From contig NZ_JAURVN010000002.1 in NCBI RefSeq assembly GCF_030655415.1, forward strand, positions 310,001-374,000: a stretch of 64,000 nucleotides of DNA, given 5' to 3'. The stretch comes from Herminiimonas sp. GTDB taxonomy: Bacteria > Pseudomonadota > Gammaproteobacteria > Burkholderiales > Burkholderiaceae. How positions within the stretch are numbered: the stretch's first letter is position 1; the number at the start of each line of letters is the position of its first letter. The notes under the pieces were generated by a model. It was not told where the DNA came from. It saw only the letters and a program-made list of their open reading frames with translations, and did no database searches. Of this stretch, positions 1 through 7,882 are shown piece after piece. The translations under genes and the position numbers were made by a program.

Positions 1-1302
1 CGCTTTCGCTGCATGCAAATGATCGGCGTGATCATGCTGACCGCAACAGCCATTACGATGAATCTTGCATTTGTGCTCGGTGACCACGGTTATTTTTCCG
101 CGTTTAATCACCCATGAACGTGCAGGAATATCGAGCAAGGCATCGGCGACCTGATACGTATCCAGAATCACCAGATCCGCTTGCTTGCCGACGGCAACGC
201 CATAGTTGGCGCCGATGCCGATCGAACGTGCAGCATTGATGGTGCCCATATCCAGCACGGCCGCCTGATGCACCGGCGTACCGAATGAGATCGCATGCGC
301 GAGCATATTGCCGATGACCAGCATGTCGGCTTTGCCAAACGGCGTAAATGCATTGCGAATATTGTTGGACGAGTAAGCGACGTTGACACCGGCCTCATAC
401 AACGCGCGCACCGGCGTTAAACCACGGCGACGATTTTTTGTGTCATTGCGTCCGCCCAGATACAGATCGGTTGCAGGCAAGGTCACGATGCTGATATCGG
501 CTTGGTGTAGTAAATCAATGATCGGCTTCAACTCTTCCGGTTCGAGCGCACCAAGACTGGTGACGTGACCGAGCGACACGCGACCGTTGTAACCGGTCTC
601 TATGGTTTTTTGCGCGATATAAGCGGTCGAAGCAAAACGCTGATCTTTCGCTTCATCTGAAAAATCAGCATGCATATCGATGGGCGCGTCATATTTTTGT
701 GCCATCTCGAACACCATGTCGATATGCCGTTTGGTGTCGTCCCATGTCAGTTCGTTATACGGACAACCACCGATCACATCGGCGCCCATGCCCATCGCCT
801 GTTCCATCAATGCGGTGGTGCCTGGCGATTTGATGATGCCTTCCTGCGGGAAAGCGACGATCTGAATATCCAGCAGATCCTTGTACTCATCCTGCAGCTC
901 GACCAAAGTCTCGACGCCGATCAAACCCTGGATCAAATCGACATCGGGATGTGCACGAATTGCGACCGTGCCATTCATTACGGCCATGTCGAGTACCTGG
1001 CGCGAACGCTCTAATACATCTTTGCGTTCCTGCTTGCCTTTCAAGATGCCGGTGACGCGTATCGCTTCTTCCAGCGTGCCGAACACAGGCGGCATGCGTC
1101 TGTGCAGGAATGCTTTTTCCAGATGTAAATGCGGCTCGACCATGCCGGGAATAACGGCACGTCCTTCTCCATCGATTGCATCAGTCGCTGAGGCATTGAT
1201 GCCTTCTTCTATTGCGACGATCTTGCCGTTCTTGATACCGATGTCCATCAGTGGTTTGTCATCCCACACACGAACATTGTGTATTAACAGGTCCATCTCC
1301 AT
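1..1302 (-). CDS. Amidohydrolase, cytosine deaminase-like (3' end cut by window edge)
   Basis: Metal-dependent hydrolase of the amidohydrolase superfamily (TIM barrel), probably deaminating or hydrolysing a cyclic nitrogen compound. After a short beta-sandwich start it shows the metal motif HLHLEK near residue 55, a later HADFSDE stretch, a GHVTSLG segment and the C-terminal GKQADLVILD typical of cytosine deaminase-type proteins. About 434 codons are visible and the frame is open to the first base, so only the C-terminus is missing. The start is the ATG at 1302, six bases after a GAGGAG ribosome site; two further ATGs lie close by. It is 38 bp downstream of the gamma-glutamyltransferase gene on the same strand, so the two are probably cotranscribed. 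The substrate is not predictable from sequence. Confidence 0.85.
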   Translation of the reverse strand, partial: MEMDLLIHNVRVWDDKPLMDIGIKNGKIVAIEEGINASATDAIDGEGRAVIPGMVEPHLHLEKAFLHRRMPPVFGTLEEAIRVTGILKGKQERKDVLERSRQVLDMAVMNGTVAIRAHPDVDLIQGLIGVETLVELQDEYKDLLDIQIVAFPQEGIIKSPGTTALMEQAMGMGADVIGGCPYNELTWDDTKRHIDMVFEMAQKYDAPIDMHADFSDEAKDQRFASTAYIAQKTIETGYNGRVSLGHVTSLGALEPEELKPIIDLLHQADISIVTLPATDLYLGGRNDTKNRRRGLTPVRALYEAGVNVAYSSNNIRNAFTPFGKADMLVIGNMLAHAISFGTPVHQAAVLDMGTINAARSIGIGANYGVAVGKQADLVILDTYQVADALLDIPARSWVIKRGKITVVTEHKCKIHRNGCCGQHDHADHLHAAKA

Positions 1303-1340
1303 AACCATCTCCTCTGGATGAATCAATCAAAAAACAATAG

Positions 1341-2933
1341 CTAAAAACCGAGTGCAATCCCTTCGCCACGTGGATCAGCGCCACCTTCAAAAAATTCTGA
1401 CCACGGTCCTGGCAAACGAACTGCTTGTGCAGTACCCATACGCGGGAACGGCCACTGCGCCGCTTCCACCGGATGTCCTTGTTGCTGCAACGCTTCGAAA
1501 GTCTCAGCGGGTGCGACAGATTCGAGCAACAGTTTGTTCGAGGTATCGCCCCATGTACGACCGTACAACACGCGCGGTGCATCAATCGCCTGCTGCACGT
1601 TCAAACCGAAATCGACCACACGCGTAACGACGGACGTCTGCGTCTGCGGCTGCACTTCGCCACCTTGCGTGCCGTACACCATGTAAGGCTTGCCATCCTT
1701 GAACAACATGCCGGACATCAGTGTTGATGCGCTTTGCTTGCCTGCTTTCAAAACATTCGGATGGTCAGGCTGCAGCGAGAAGAAACTGCCGCGGTTCTGC
1801 AACAAGACGCCGGATGCCGGATCGGCGACGCAAGAACCGAAGTCGAAGTACAAGCTTTGCACCAAGCCAACTGCATTGCCGTATTTATCAGCGATGCTGA
1901 TAAAGGTGGTGTCGCTGCCACCGGGACGATTTTCATGTGTTCGTTTTGTATCAGCTAACCATTCGGCACGTTCTGCATTCGCGAGTTCGGGATCCAGTAA
2001 TTTTTCGATAGGAATATCCGAAAAATCGGGATCGGTCAGATACTGGTCGCGCTTGTTGAACGCCCACTTGATCGCCTGAATCATCGCGTTGTAATACTCG
2101 GGCGAATTGCTGTCGAGGCCGGATAGATCCAGGCCATTCAAGAAATTCAAAATCATCAAGCCTGCAATACCTTGCGATGGTGGCGGCACCTGGAACGCCT
2201 GAAACCCGCGATAAGTCGTCGAGATCGGCTCTACCCATTTGGCTTGATAGTTCTGGAAGTCTTCCAGCTCCAGCAAACCGCCCTGGCTTTTCAGATACGA
2301 AACGATAGTTTGAGCGGTCTCTTCATAGAAATGACGCGGGCCGTGTTGTGCGATTTGTTCCAGCGTATTGGCTAACGCTGCTTGTTGCAGACGTTCACCG
2401 GCTTTATACGCTTCGCCATTTTTCAGGAAGATACTGGCCGCACCGGGATCTTTGCGAAACACGTCTGCATCGTCGGCAATCCAGCCGCTGATGTCTTGTG
2501 TCACGGCCACGCCTACACGCGCATAGCGAATTGCCGGTGCCAGCAAACGCGCAAGTGGCATCGTGCCGAAGCGCTCATGCGCCAGCGCCCAGCTATCGAC
2601 TGCGCCAGGCACTGTAATCGCCGAACGCGGACCGCGACTTGGGATCGCATCCAGGCCTTGATAATCTTTAAGGGAAATATTTTTGCCGCAAGTGCCGCTG
2701 CCGTTCAGCGCGGAGAGCGTATTCGACTTGGCGTCGTGGATCATCCAGAACGCGTCGCCGCCTATGCCTATCATGTGCGGCAACACGACGCTCATGGTGG
2801 CGGCTGCGCAGATCGCGGCATCGACGGCGGTGCCACCTTCTTTCAACACGTCCAGCGCCGCGCCGGTCGCCAGATAATGCGCAGTGGCTACCATGCCGTT
2901 TTCGGCGTAACTGACTGGGCGGGTGGTTCTCAT
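1341..2933 (-). CDS. Gamma-glutamyltransferase family protein
   Basis: Member of the gamma-glutamyltranspeptidase family (Ntn hydrolases), which self-cleave to a large and a small subunit and transfer or hydrolyse gamma-glutamyl groups. The N-terminal region has the family pattern ATAHYLATGAALDVLKEGG and GIGGDAFW. The self-processing site is the DTT in GGSDTTFISIAD, about two thirds along; by family knowledge its first Thr becomes the nucleophile. There is no signal peptide, unlike periplasmic Ggt, so it is probably cytoplasmic and the substrate may not be glutathione. The start chosen is the ATG at 2933, five bases after GGAG; ATGs at 2936 and 2957 are alternatives. The pairing with the downstream amidohydrolase suggests a catabolic role for a gamma-glutamylated or amide compound (inference). 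Confidence 0.88.
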   Translation of the reverse strand: MRTTRPVSYAENGMVATAHYLATGAALDVLKEGGTAVDAAICAAATMSVVLPHMIGIGGDAFWMIHDAKSNTLSALNGSGTCGKNISLKDYQGLDAIPSRGPRSAITVPGAVDSWALAHERFGTMPLARLLAPAIRYARVGVAVTQDISGWIADDADVFRKDPGAASIFLKNGEAYKAGERLQQAALANTLEQIAQHGPRHFYEETAQTIVSYLKSQGGLLELEDFQNYQAKWVEPISTTYRGFQAFQVPPPSQGIAGLMILNFLNGLDLSGLDSNSPEYYNAMIQAIKWAFNKRDQYLTDPDFSDIPIEKLLDPELANAERAEWLADTKRTHENRPGGSDTTFISIADKYGNAVGLVQSLYFDFGSCVADPASGVLLQNRGSFFSLQPDHPNVLKAGKQSASTLMSGMLFKDGKPYMVYGTQGGEVQPQTQTSVVTRVVDFGLNVQQAIDAPRVLYGRTWGDTSNKLLLESVAPAETFEALQQQGHPVEAAQWPFPRMGTAQAVRLPGPWSEFFEGGADPRGEGIALGF

Positions 2934-3014
2934 CATTTCTCCAGGAATCGGGTTCATGGAAGATGAGCATAGGCAGGTTTGCTTCAGGCGTGAATCGGGA
3001 TTGCCTGATTCTTG

Positions 3015-3032
3015 TCTAAGGATTTCCCTAGA
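3015..3032. promoter_or_regulatory. Near-perfect inverted repeat upstream of the gamma-glutamyltransferase gene
   Basis: TCTAAGGA-TT-TCCCTAGA is an inverted repeat with one mismatch, about 80 bp upstream of the gamma-glutamyltransferase start and just behind the end of the NarL-type response regulator gene. A second palindrome, AAGAATATTCTT, lies at 3034-3045. Position and symmetry fit a dimeric regulator site, but no factor can be named. Confidence 0.35.
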
Positions 3033-3061
3033 TAAGAATATTCTTCACACAGCTCACAAGA

Positions 3062-3706
3062 TCAATCGTAACCCTCATTGATCAAGCCGTGTTTCATCGC
3101 GTAATAAACCAGATTTGCGGTGGTAGCCGCTTCCATTTTTTGCAGCACGGCAGCCTTGTGCGTGCTGATGGTTTTGTTGCTGAGCGACAGGATATTGGCA
3201 ATGTCGTTGACTGAATGACCTTCTACCAACATGTTGAAAATTTGAAACTCACGGGGCGTCAATTTGGTATGCGGCAACTCCGTTTCCGGCTTGTGCATCT
3301 GCTTGATCAGCTTGTCTGAAATACCCGGCGAAACAAAAGTGCCGCCTTCCGCCACCTTGCGTATGCCGTCGATCAACTGGCTCGATGCAGTGTTCTTCGT
3401 GATGTAACCGGATGCGCCTGCACGCATCGCCTGCACGGCGTACTGGCTTTCCTGATGCATGCTCAAGACGAGTATCGGCATCTCTGGTTTTATCGCCGTG
3501 ATTTGCTGAATCAGGGCGATGCCGCTTTTTCCCGGCATAGACATATCCAGCACCAGCACATCGACTTTCAAGCTACGTATTTTCTGCAGCACTTCTTCGC
3601 CATCGCCTGCTTCGCCGGCGACTTCCATATTTGGCACGAAAGAAATGATCTGCTTCAAGCCATCGCGAATAATCGCGTGGTCGTCGGCAATCAATACCTG
3701 AATCAT
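3062..3706 (-). CDS. NarL/FixJ-type response regulator
   Basis: Two-component DNA-binding regulator of 214 residues. The receiver domain (1-120) has the acidic pair DD at 8-9, phospho-acceptor Asp54 in LVLDMSMPG, and the conserved Lys in YITKNTASS. A LuxR-type helix-turn-helix follows at about 148-195 (LTPREFQIFNMLVEGHSVNDIA). The gene overlaps the upstream histidine kinase by four bases (ATGA), so the two are translationally coupled and almost certainly partners. The patatin lipoprotein gene is the first gene of the same run. Targets are unknown; the gamma-glutamyltransferase gene directly downstream, with an inverted repeat before it, is one possibility. Confidence 0.93.
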   Translation of the reverse strand: MIQVLIADDHAIIRDGLKQIISFVPNMEVAGEAGDGEEVLQKIRSLKVDVLVLDMSMPGKSGIALIQQITAIKPEMPILVLSMHQESQYAVQAMRAGASGYITKNTASSQLIDGIRKVAEGGTFVSPGISDKLIKQMHKPETELPHTKLTPREFQIFNMLVEGHSVNDIANILSLSNKTISTHKAAVLQKMEAATTANLVYYAMKHGLINEGYD

Positions 3707-4797
3707 TTTTGCTCTCCCGACAAAGCGACTTTGCCTTCAACTGCGTTCGATACTTTCAGCGACTTTGGTATCCGTACTTCTATGCTGGTACCGGCACCGG
3801 TTCGACTTTGGATTTTTAATTTTCCACCTAACATGATGGCACGTTCACGCATACCAACTAAGCCTAAACCGTTTTCGCGTGAACCGTGTTTAACCGTCAT
3901 GCCTTGACCATTATCGGTAATTTTTAGCGTGATGAAATCCTTGGTTTCCTTCAGATCCACCACCACCGACGTCGCATGACTGTGGCGACTGACATTGGTT
4001 AATGCCTCCTGCACAATACGGAAAATCGCAGTGCTGATATCACGCGTGAAAGCCAATGTCGAAACCGGCAAAATCAATTCATACGTAACCTTGCTGCGCT
4101 CGGAGAAAGATTCCAACAACCAGTCTATCGCCGATGGCAAACCCAGCTCATCCAGAATGGTTGGCCGTAAATCAGCAGCGATACGCTGTACAGATTCGAC
4201 AGTCGAGTCGGCAATATGTTTGAGCCCCTGCAGATTATTCAGCCAATCTGTATCTTGCAGTTTGTGCTGCGTTTCCAGCACATCAAGACCGATACGGATT
4301 GCCGTCAATGACTGCCCAAGTTCATCATGCAACTCGCGTGAAATGCGCGTACGTTCTTCTTCGCGTACCGTTTGCAGATGCGCTGATAACTCGCGCAATT
4401 GGGTGCGCGAATTCAGTAATTCCTGCTCGGCTAATTTACGGTCGGTGATATCACGAGAAATACCGGTAGTGCCGATCACGTCGCCCGCCTCATTGCGTAT
4501 CGGCGTCTTGATCGTGTCGTACCAGCGCAGCATGCCATCTTCTGCATACCGCTGCTCTTCATAGCGTAGACGTTCGCCCTGCTCCATTACGCGCAGGTCC
4601 GTGTCAATATACTCACGGCCCCATTCTGCGGGCCACACGTCGGCCGGTGTCTTGCCTATGATTTTATTTTCAGGCAGACGGCAGGCGGCAATGAAAGCTT
4701 CGTTGACCAAAATGTAGCGCGAATCCTTATCCTTCAACCATGCCTGATCGGGGATGTTGTTGAGGATCGCTTTCTGCAATTCATCGGCCTTGCTCAT
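3703..4797 (-). CDS. PAS-domain histidine kinase (HisKA_3 type)
   Basis: Soluble sensor kinase of 364 residues without membrane segments. A PAS domain with PAC tail covers about 5-125 (NNIPDQAWLKDKDSRYILVN, ending in TTGISRDITDRK). It is followed by the HisKA_3 dimerisation segment with phospho-acceptor His157 in ISRELHDELGQSLTAIR, and a HATPase_c domain with an N box (IVQEALTNVSRHSHA) and the DNGQGM and GLGLVGMRERA motifs near the end. This is the NarX/UhpB-like architecture that pairs with NarL-type regulators, in agreement with the overlapping response regulator gene downstream. It lies 10 bp after the patatin gene. The PAS signal is not identifiable. Confidence 0.93.
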   Translation of the reverse strand: MSKADELQKAILNNIPDQAWLKDKDSRYILVNEAFIAACRLPENKIIGKTPADVWPAEWGREYIDTDLRVMEQGERLRYEEQRYAEDGMLRWYDTIKTPIRNEAGDVIGTTGISRDITDRKLAEQELLNSRTQLRELSAHLQTVREEERTRISRELHDELGQSLTAIRIGLDVLETQHKLQDTDWLNNLQGLKHIADSTVESVQRIAADLRPTILDELGLPSAIDWLLESFSERSKVTYELILPVSTLAFTRDISTAIFRIVQEALTNVSRHSHATSVVVDLKETKDFITLKITDNGQGMTVKHGSRENGLGLVGMRERAIMLGGKLKIQSRTGAGTSIEVRIPKSLKVSNAVEGKVALSGEQK

Positions 4798-4807
4798 GGC
4801 GTGCTTT

Positions 4808-6277
4808 CTATTCGGCAGCAGTTACGTTTGCTGGCGATGATGTCGGCTTGGCGGCCGGCGGTGGCAATCTGGCATCGTCAACGCGTCTTGCGTTTAAATC
4901 CTTCAGCAGGCGCTGGAAGTCAGACGACTCTTGCATCAATGCCGACGCTGCACCTCTTAAGTCTGCAACAGTTTTTTTAGGAAGATACAAGGAAGTCTGC
5001 ACGTTTAGCAGCTCCCTGCGCTTTTCTTCATCTTCCAAGTTCTTGAGACCGATATTGATGTAATAAATATCCGGCGGTGCTCTGTTATTTTTTTGCGCTT
5101 CGGCCTTCGCCGATTGCTGCCATCTTTCTATCGATGCCTGCATCGCACGCTCGGATTCTTGTGTGTAGCGCGCAATCGGAATGTCACTGACTGCACGCGC
5201 TACATCACTAAAGCCTGGCACATCACCACTCAGATCTATCGTATGGTCCATATTGTTTTGTGCGTTCACCACGATCAACACCAACTTGGTCATTTCATCC
5301 AAATGAAAATCCCGACGCACCGCCTCAGTACCCAGCATCGTCTCCATATCCAGCATGCCACGAATACTCAGGTTGTCCGCCAGGCCGCCATCCAGCAAAT
5401 GAATGAATGGACGCTTTTCGCGGTCGAGATAACTTAGCAATTCACGAGTACGTGAGCGTGCCGCTGCGGCAGACCAGCCGCCACCCTTGCTCTTTTCCAA
5501 AGCCAGCAAAGAGTCTGGCGCATTGAAACCGCAACTGCCGGCGTAGTTCCACAAAGTGATAGGCGAAAATACCAGCGGCACGGCACTCGACGCTGCGACC
5601 GCGCGCGCAATCGGGAACTTGCTGAGATCGGAACAAATGAAATCGAAGGTTTCTTGCATGAAGTCGAAACGCCCACCGGACGACATATCGGTCGCGCTGA
5701 TGATGGTGAACGGCCCTTTCCGCTTGTTGATCAAATCAGCAAAAGTCGCCTTGTTGAATAACGCTTCATCCAATTGTTCTTCCAGCAAATCGGAACGCCC
5801 GAAACGTGGTGAAGAAAGACGCCACTGGTTCGATACAGAAATAACGCGGCTCACAACTTTATCTTCAAAATCCAGATTCAGAAACTTGTCGTTAAATTCC
5901 TTCAGCACATCTTCGCCGTGCAAGCCGTAATACGCAGCCAGAATTGATCCACCAGATACGCCATAGACAAGATCGACTTCATCGAACAAACGTTCAGACT
6001 TGCCTTGCCATTCAAACTTGTTACGCGCCAGCTCTTCAAGCACGCCATAACCAAGCGCAGCCGAGCGTGCACCGCCACCGGAAAACATCACAACCATAAA
6101 CATCTTGCTAGCACCCGGCGCAAGATTGGTCGACTGCACGCGGTAACCACTATTCGGCGAATACACCGCGTTTTGTTCATTGACGTGGTAATGCACCAAG
6201 CTGCAGCCACTCAGCAGCAAGGCGGCCGCCATCAATGATGCGCTACGCAATAAGTATTTATAGGATGAGGAAGTCAT
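4808..6277 (-). CDS. Patatin-like phospholipase lipoprotein
   Basis: Predicted lipid-anchored serine lipase or phospholipase of 489 residues. A lipoprotein signal ends in LLLSGC (Cys25). The patatin core follows: oxyanion-hole glycines in SGGGARSAALGYG (66-78), nucleophile elbow GVSGGS with Ser108, and the dyad Asp in LLDGGLADN near 297. The last ~80 residues are rich in charged residues, Pro and Ala, and lack a recognisable domain. It is the first gene in a tight run with a histidine kinase (10 bp gap) and response regulator, so the sensor pair may respond to membrane lipid state or control this enzyme (inference). The substrate could be phospholipid or another ester. Confidence 0.9.
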   Translation of the reverse strand: MTSSSYKYLLRSASLMAAALLLSGCSLVHYHVNEQNAVYSPNSGYRVQSTNLAPGASKMFMVVMFSGGGARSAALGYGVLEELARNKFEWQGKSERLFDEVDLVYGVSGGSILAAYYGLHGEDVLKEFNDKFLNLDFEDKVVSRVISVSNQWRLSSPRFGRSDLLEEQLDEALFNKATFADLINKRKGPFTIISATDMSSGGRFDFMQETFDFICSDLSKFPIARAVAASSAVPLVFSPITLWNYAGSCGFNAPDSLLALEKSKGGGWSAAAARSRTRELLSYLDREKRPFIHLLDGGLADNLSIRGMLDMETMLGTEAVRRDFHLDEMTKLVLIVVNAQNNMDHTIDLSGDVPGFSDVARAVSDIPIARYTQESERAMQASIERWQQSAKAEAQKNNRAPPDIYYINIGLKNLEDEEKRRELLNVQTSLYLPKKTVADLRGAASALMQESSDFQRLLKDLNARRVDDARLPPPAAKPTSSPANVTAAE

Positions 6278-6437
6278 ATTCTGAAAGAACTAGCTATGGA
6301 ACGGATGTTTCTGCCATTCGTCCCGGCAGAAATAATGTCAGCATTATATCGACGCCCAGTCTGCTTGCCAGATTATGAAATATTAGATGGAAGTCTGGTC
6401 GTTAGCGCGCAGGAAGATTACCTGCTTTAACTGAAAA

Positions 6438-6466
6438 TAAAAAAAGGCCCGGTATCAACCGGGCCC
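6438..6466 (-). terminator. Rho-independent terminator after the universal stress protein gene
   Basis: Perfect 8-bp stem GGCCCGGT-ATCA-ACCGGGCC (6446-6465), followed on the minus strand by a run of seven to eight T (6445 down to 6438). It lies about 95 bp after the stop of the stress protein gene. The rest of 6278-6559 shows no gene. Confidence 0.85.
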
Positions 6467-6559
6467 AAGAGACTCAGCTTGAGGACTGAGCCTGATACAC
6501 ACTTGCTTCCTGCACTATTCGATATCGACCATTCGATACAGCGAAGCAAGAATTCTTTA

Positions 6560-6988
6560 CTAGTAGACCTCGCTGATATCGCAAGTGCCTTCAGCGCCTA
6601 TCAGCTGCCGCAACTGGCTGCCGACAGAACCAAGACCGAGGTTTTCAAACATGCCTTTATGTTTGGGAACCACGATTTGATCGCAGTGATGTTCACGCGC
6701 AAAACGGACTATGCTTTCTGCCTTGTGACCGACCAGAATGCGCTCCTGATGCGGTACACCAGCAGCGTCGAGTTTGTCTATCATCGGTTGCAGGATATGC
6801 ATGCCGTTTTCTTGATGAAATTCTTCAACCTGTCTTTTGCTGACAAAGCGCGTAATGAATTTTGAAATCGGCATTTGCACGTTCAGCAAAAACAATGTGA
6901 CTGGCTGTGTACGATAACGCTCGATTACGTGTTTGAGCGCGCATTCCACATCACTACTATCGTTAATTGGTACCAATACGTTGGTCAT
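6560..6988 (-). CDS. Universal stress protein (UspA family)
   Basis: Small cytoplasmic protein of 142 residues with the Usp alpha/beta fold: N-terminal strand MTNVLVPINDSSDVECALKHV, central helix and GHKAESIVRFAREHHCDQIVV, then a C-terminal nucleotide loop region VPKHKGMFENLGLGSVGSQL. The GxxGxxxxxxxxxG(S/T) pattern is only partly kept, so ATP binding is uncertain. The gene has its own terminator downstream and lies 57 bp behind the TerC-like gene on the same strand. Its role is presumably in stress survival, with no specific partner visible. Confidence 0.9.
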   Translation of the reverse strand: MTNVLVPINDSSDVECALKHVIERYRTQPVTLFLLNVQMPISKFITRFVSKRQVEEFHQENGMHILQPMIDKLDAAGVPHQERILVGHKAESIVRFAREHHCDQIVVPKHKGMFENLGLGSVGSQLRQLIGAEGTCDISEVY

Positions 6989-7045
6989 GATCTGTCTCCT
7001 TTGAGAATTCGCTATCTAATTTTTATGTCTGCTAACGGCAAGGCA

Positions 7046-7738
7046 TCAACCTTCGCTAGGCACAGCCATTGTTTGACGGGAACCAAGAAACTTACCCATG
7101 CCAATCACGATCAGGACACCCAGGATAGGCAAGGCGATTTCCAGATAATGTGCGTTGGCGATAAAGCCTTTGAGCGCTGGATCTTCGACTGCCATTTCAC
7201 CCGCCACGTAACCGAGCAAACCTGCACCCAAAGTAACGATGATAGGAAAGCGTTCCATCAAGCGCATCAGCATTGCGCTACCGAACAGGATCAGTGGAAT
7301 CGTGATGACCATGCCGACGAACAGCAAGCCCATATGACCGTTCGCAGCACCCGCCATACCCAACACGTTGTCGAGACTCATGACGATGTCGGCGATGATG
7401 ATGGTTTTGACTGCACCCCAAAAATTATCGCTGGAGCTGACATTGCTGTTTTCTTCTTCAGGCAACAGCAGCTTGATACCGATCCACAACAACAGGATCG
7501 CGCCGACAACTTCGACGTAAGGAATGGTCATCAGGTATGACGCGAATGCAGTCAGTATCGTCATCAAAATAACGATGGCAACGGTACCGATCAGGAATGC
7601 GTTTCTTTGTTGCTTAGGTTCGAGATTGCGGCAGGCAAGTGCGATGATGACGGCGTTATCACCGCTCAGTAAAATATTGATGATGACGATTTGAAATAAC
7701 GCCACCCACATGGTTGAATCGCTTAATGATGCAAGCAT
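7046..7738 (-). CDS. TerC family integral membrane protein (YjbE-like)
   Basis: Polytopic inner-membrane protein of 230 residues with about seven hydrophobic segments. It carries the two intramembrane acidic motifs of the TerC family, SGDNAVIIALACRNL near residue 25 and MSLDNVLGMAGAA in the middle. The family is linked to tellurite resistance and, for several members, to manganese or other metal export; this protein is of the stand-alone YjbE type without CBS domains. It is followed by a universal stress protein gene. No yybP-ykoY riboswitch, common before such genes, is recognisable. Instead, two 16-bp direct repeats lie 65-102 bp upstream of the start. Metal specificity cannot be read from the sequence. 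Confidence 0.9.
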   Translation of the reverse strand: MLASLSDSTMWVALFQIVIINILLSGDNAVIIALACRNLEPKQQRNAFLIGTVAIVILMTILTAFASYLMTIPYVEVVGAILLLWIGIKLLLPEEENSNVSSSDNFWGAVKTIIIADIVMSLDNVLGMAGAANGHMGLLFVGMVITIPLILFGSAMLMRLMERFPIIVTLGAGLLGYVAGEMAVEDPALKGFIANAHYLEIALPILGVLIVIGMGKFLGSRQTMAVPSEG

Positions 7739-7802
7739 TTCTGTCTCCTTCTATGGTTATTGTGAAAGCCAGTCCATAGTAGAGATCAGCGCTTACGCTG
7801 TT

Positions 7803-7840
7803 CTTTCGCGAAAATTACATTCTGCTTTCGCGAATATTAC
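7803..7840. repeat. Tandem 16-bp direct repeats (22-bp period) upstream of the TerC gene
   Basis: CTTTCGCGAAAATTAC (7803-7818) and CTTTCGCGAATATTAC (7825-7840) differ at one base and start exactly 22 bp, two helical turns, apart. Each contains the palindrome TTCGCGAA. They lie between the end of a sensor kinase gene and the start of the TerC gene (both minus strand), so they look like paired binding sites on one DNA face, possibly for the adjacent OmpR-type regulator. Confidence 0.5.
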
Positions 7841-7882
7841 AAAATGCTTACAGCCGGGATAGTTGGTCCGATCAAGAAATCA

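Noticed and set aside
670..1321. Plus-strand open frames opposite the amidohydrolase
   Set aside because: They are antisense shadows of a well-supported minus-strand gene with conserved motifs and a ribosome site.
6479..6865. 128-residue plus-strand frame over the universal stress protein gene
   Set aside because: It lies opposite a gene with clear Usp motifs and has no family pattern of its own.
7739..7882. yybP-ykoY (manganese) riboswitch before the TerC gene
   Set aside because: The region is short and lacks the conserved motifs and stems of that riboswitch; the tandem repeats explain it better.
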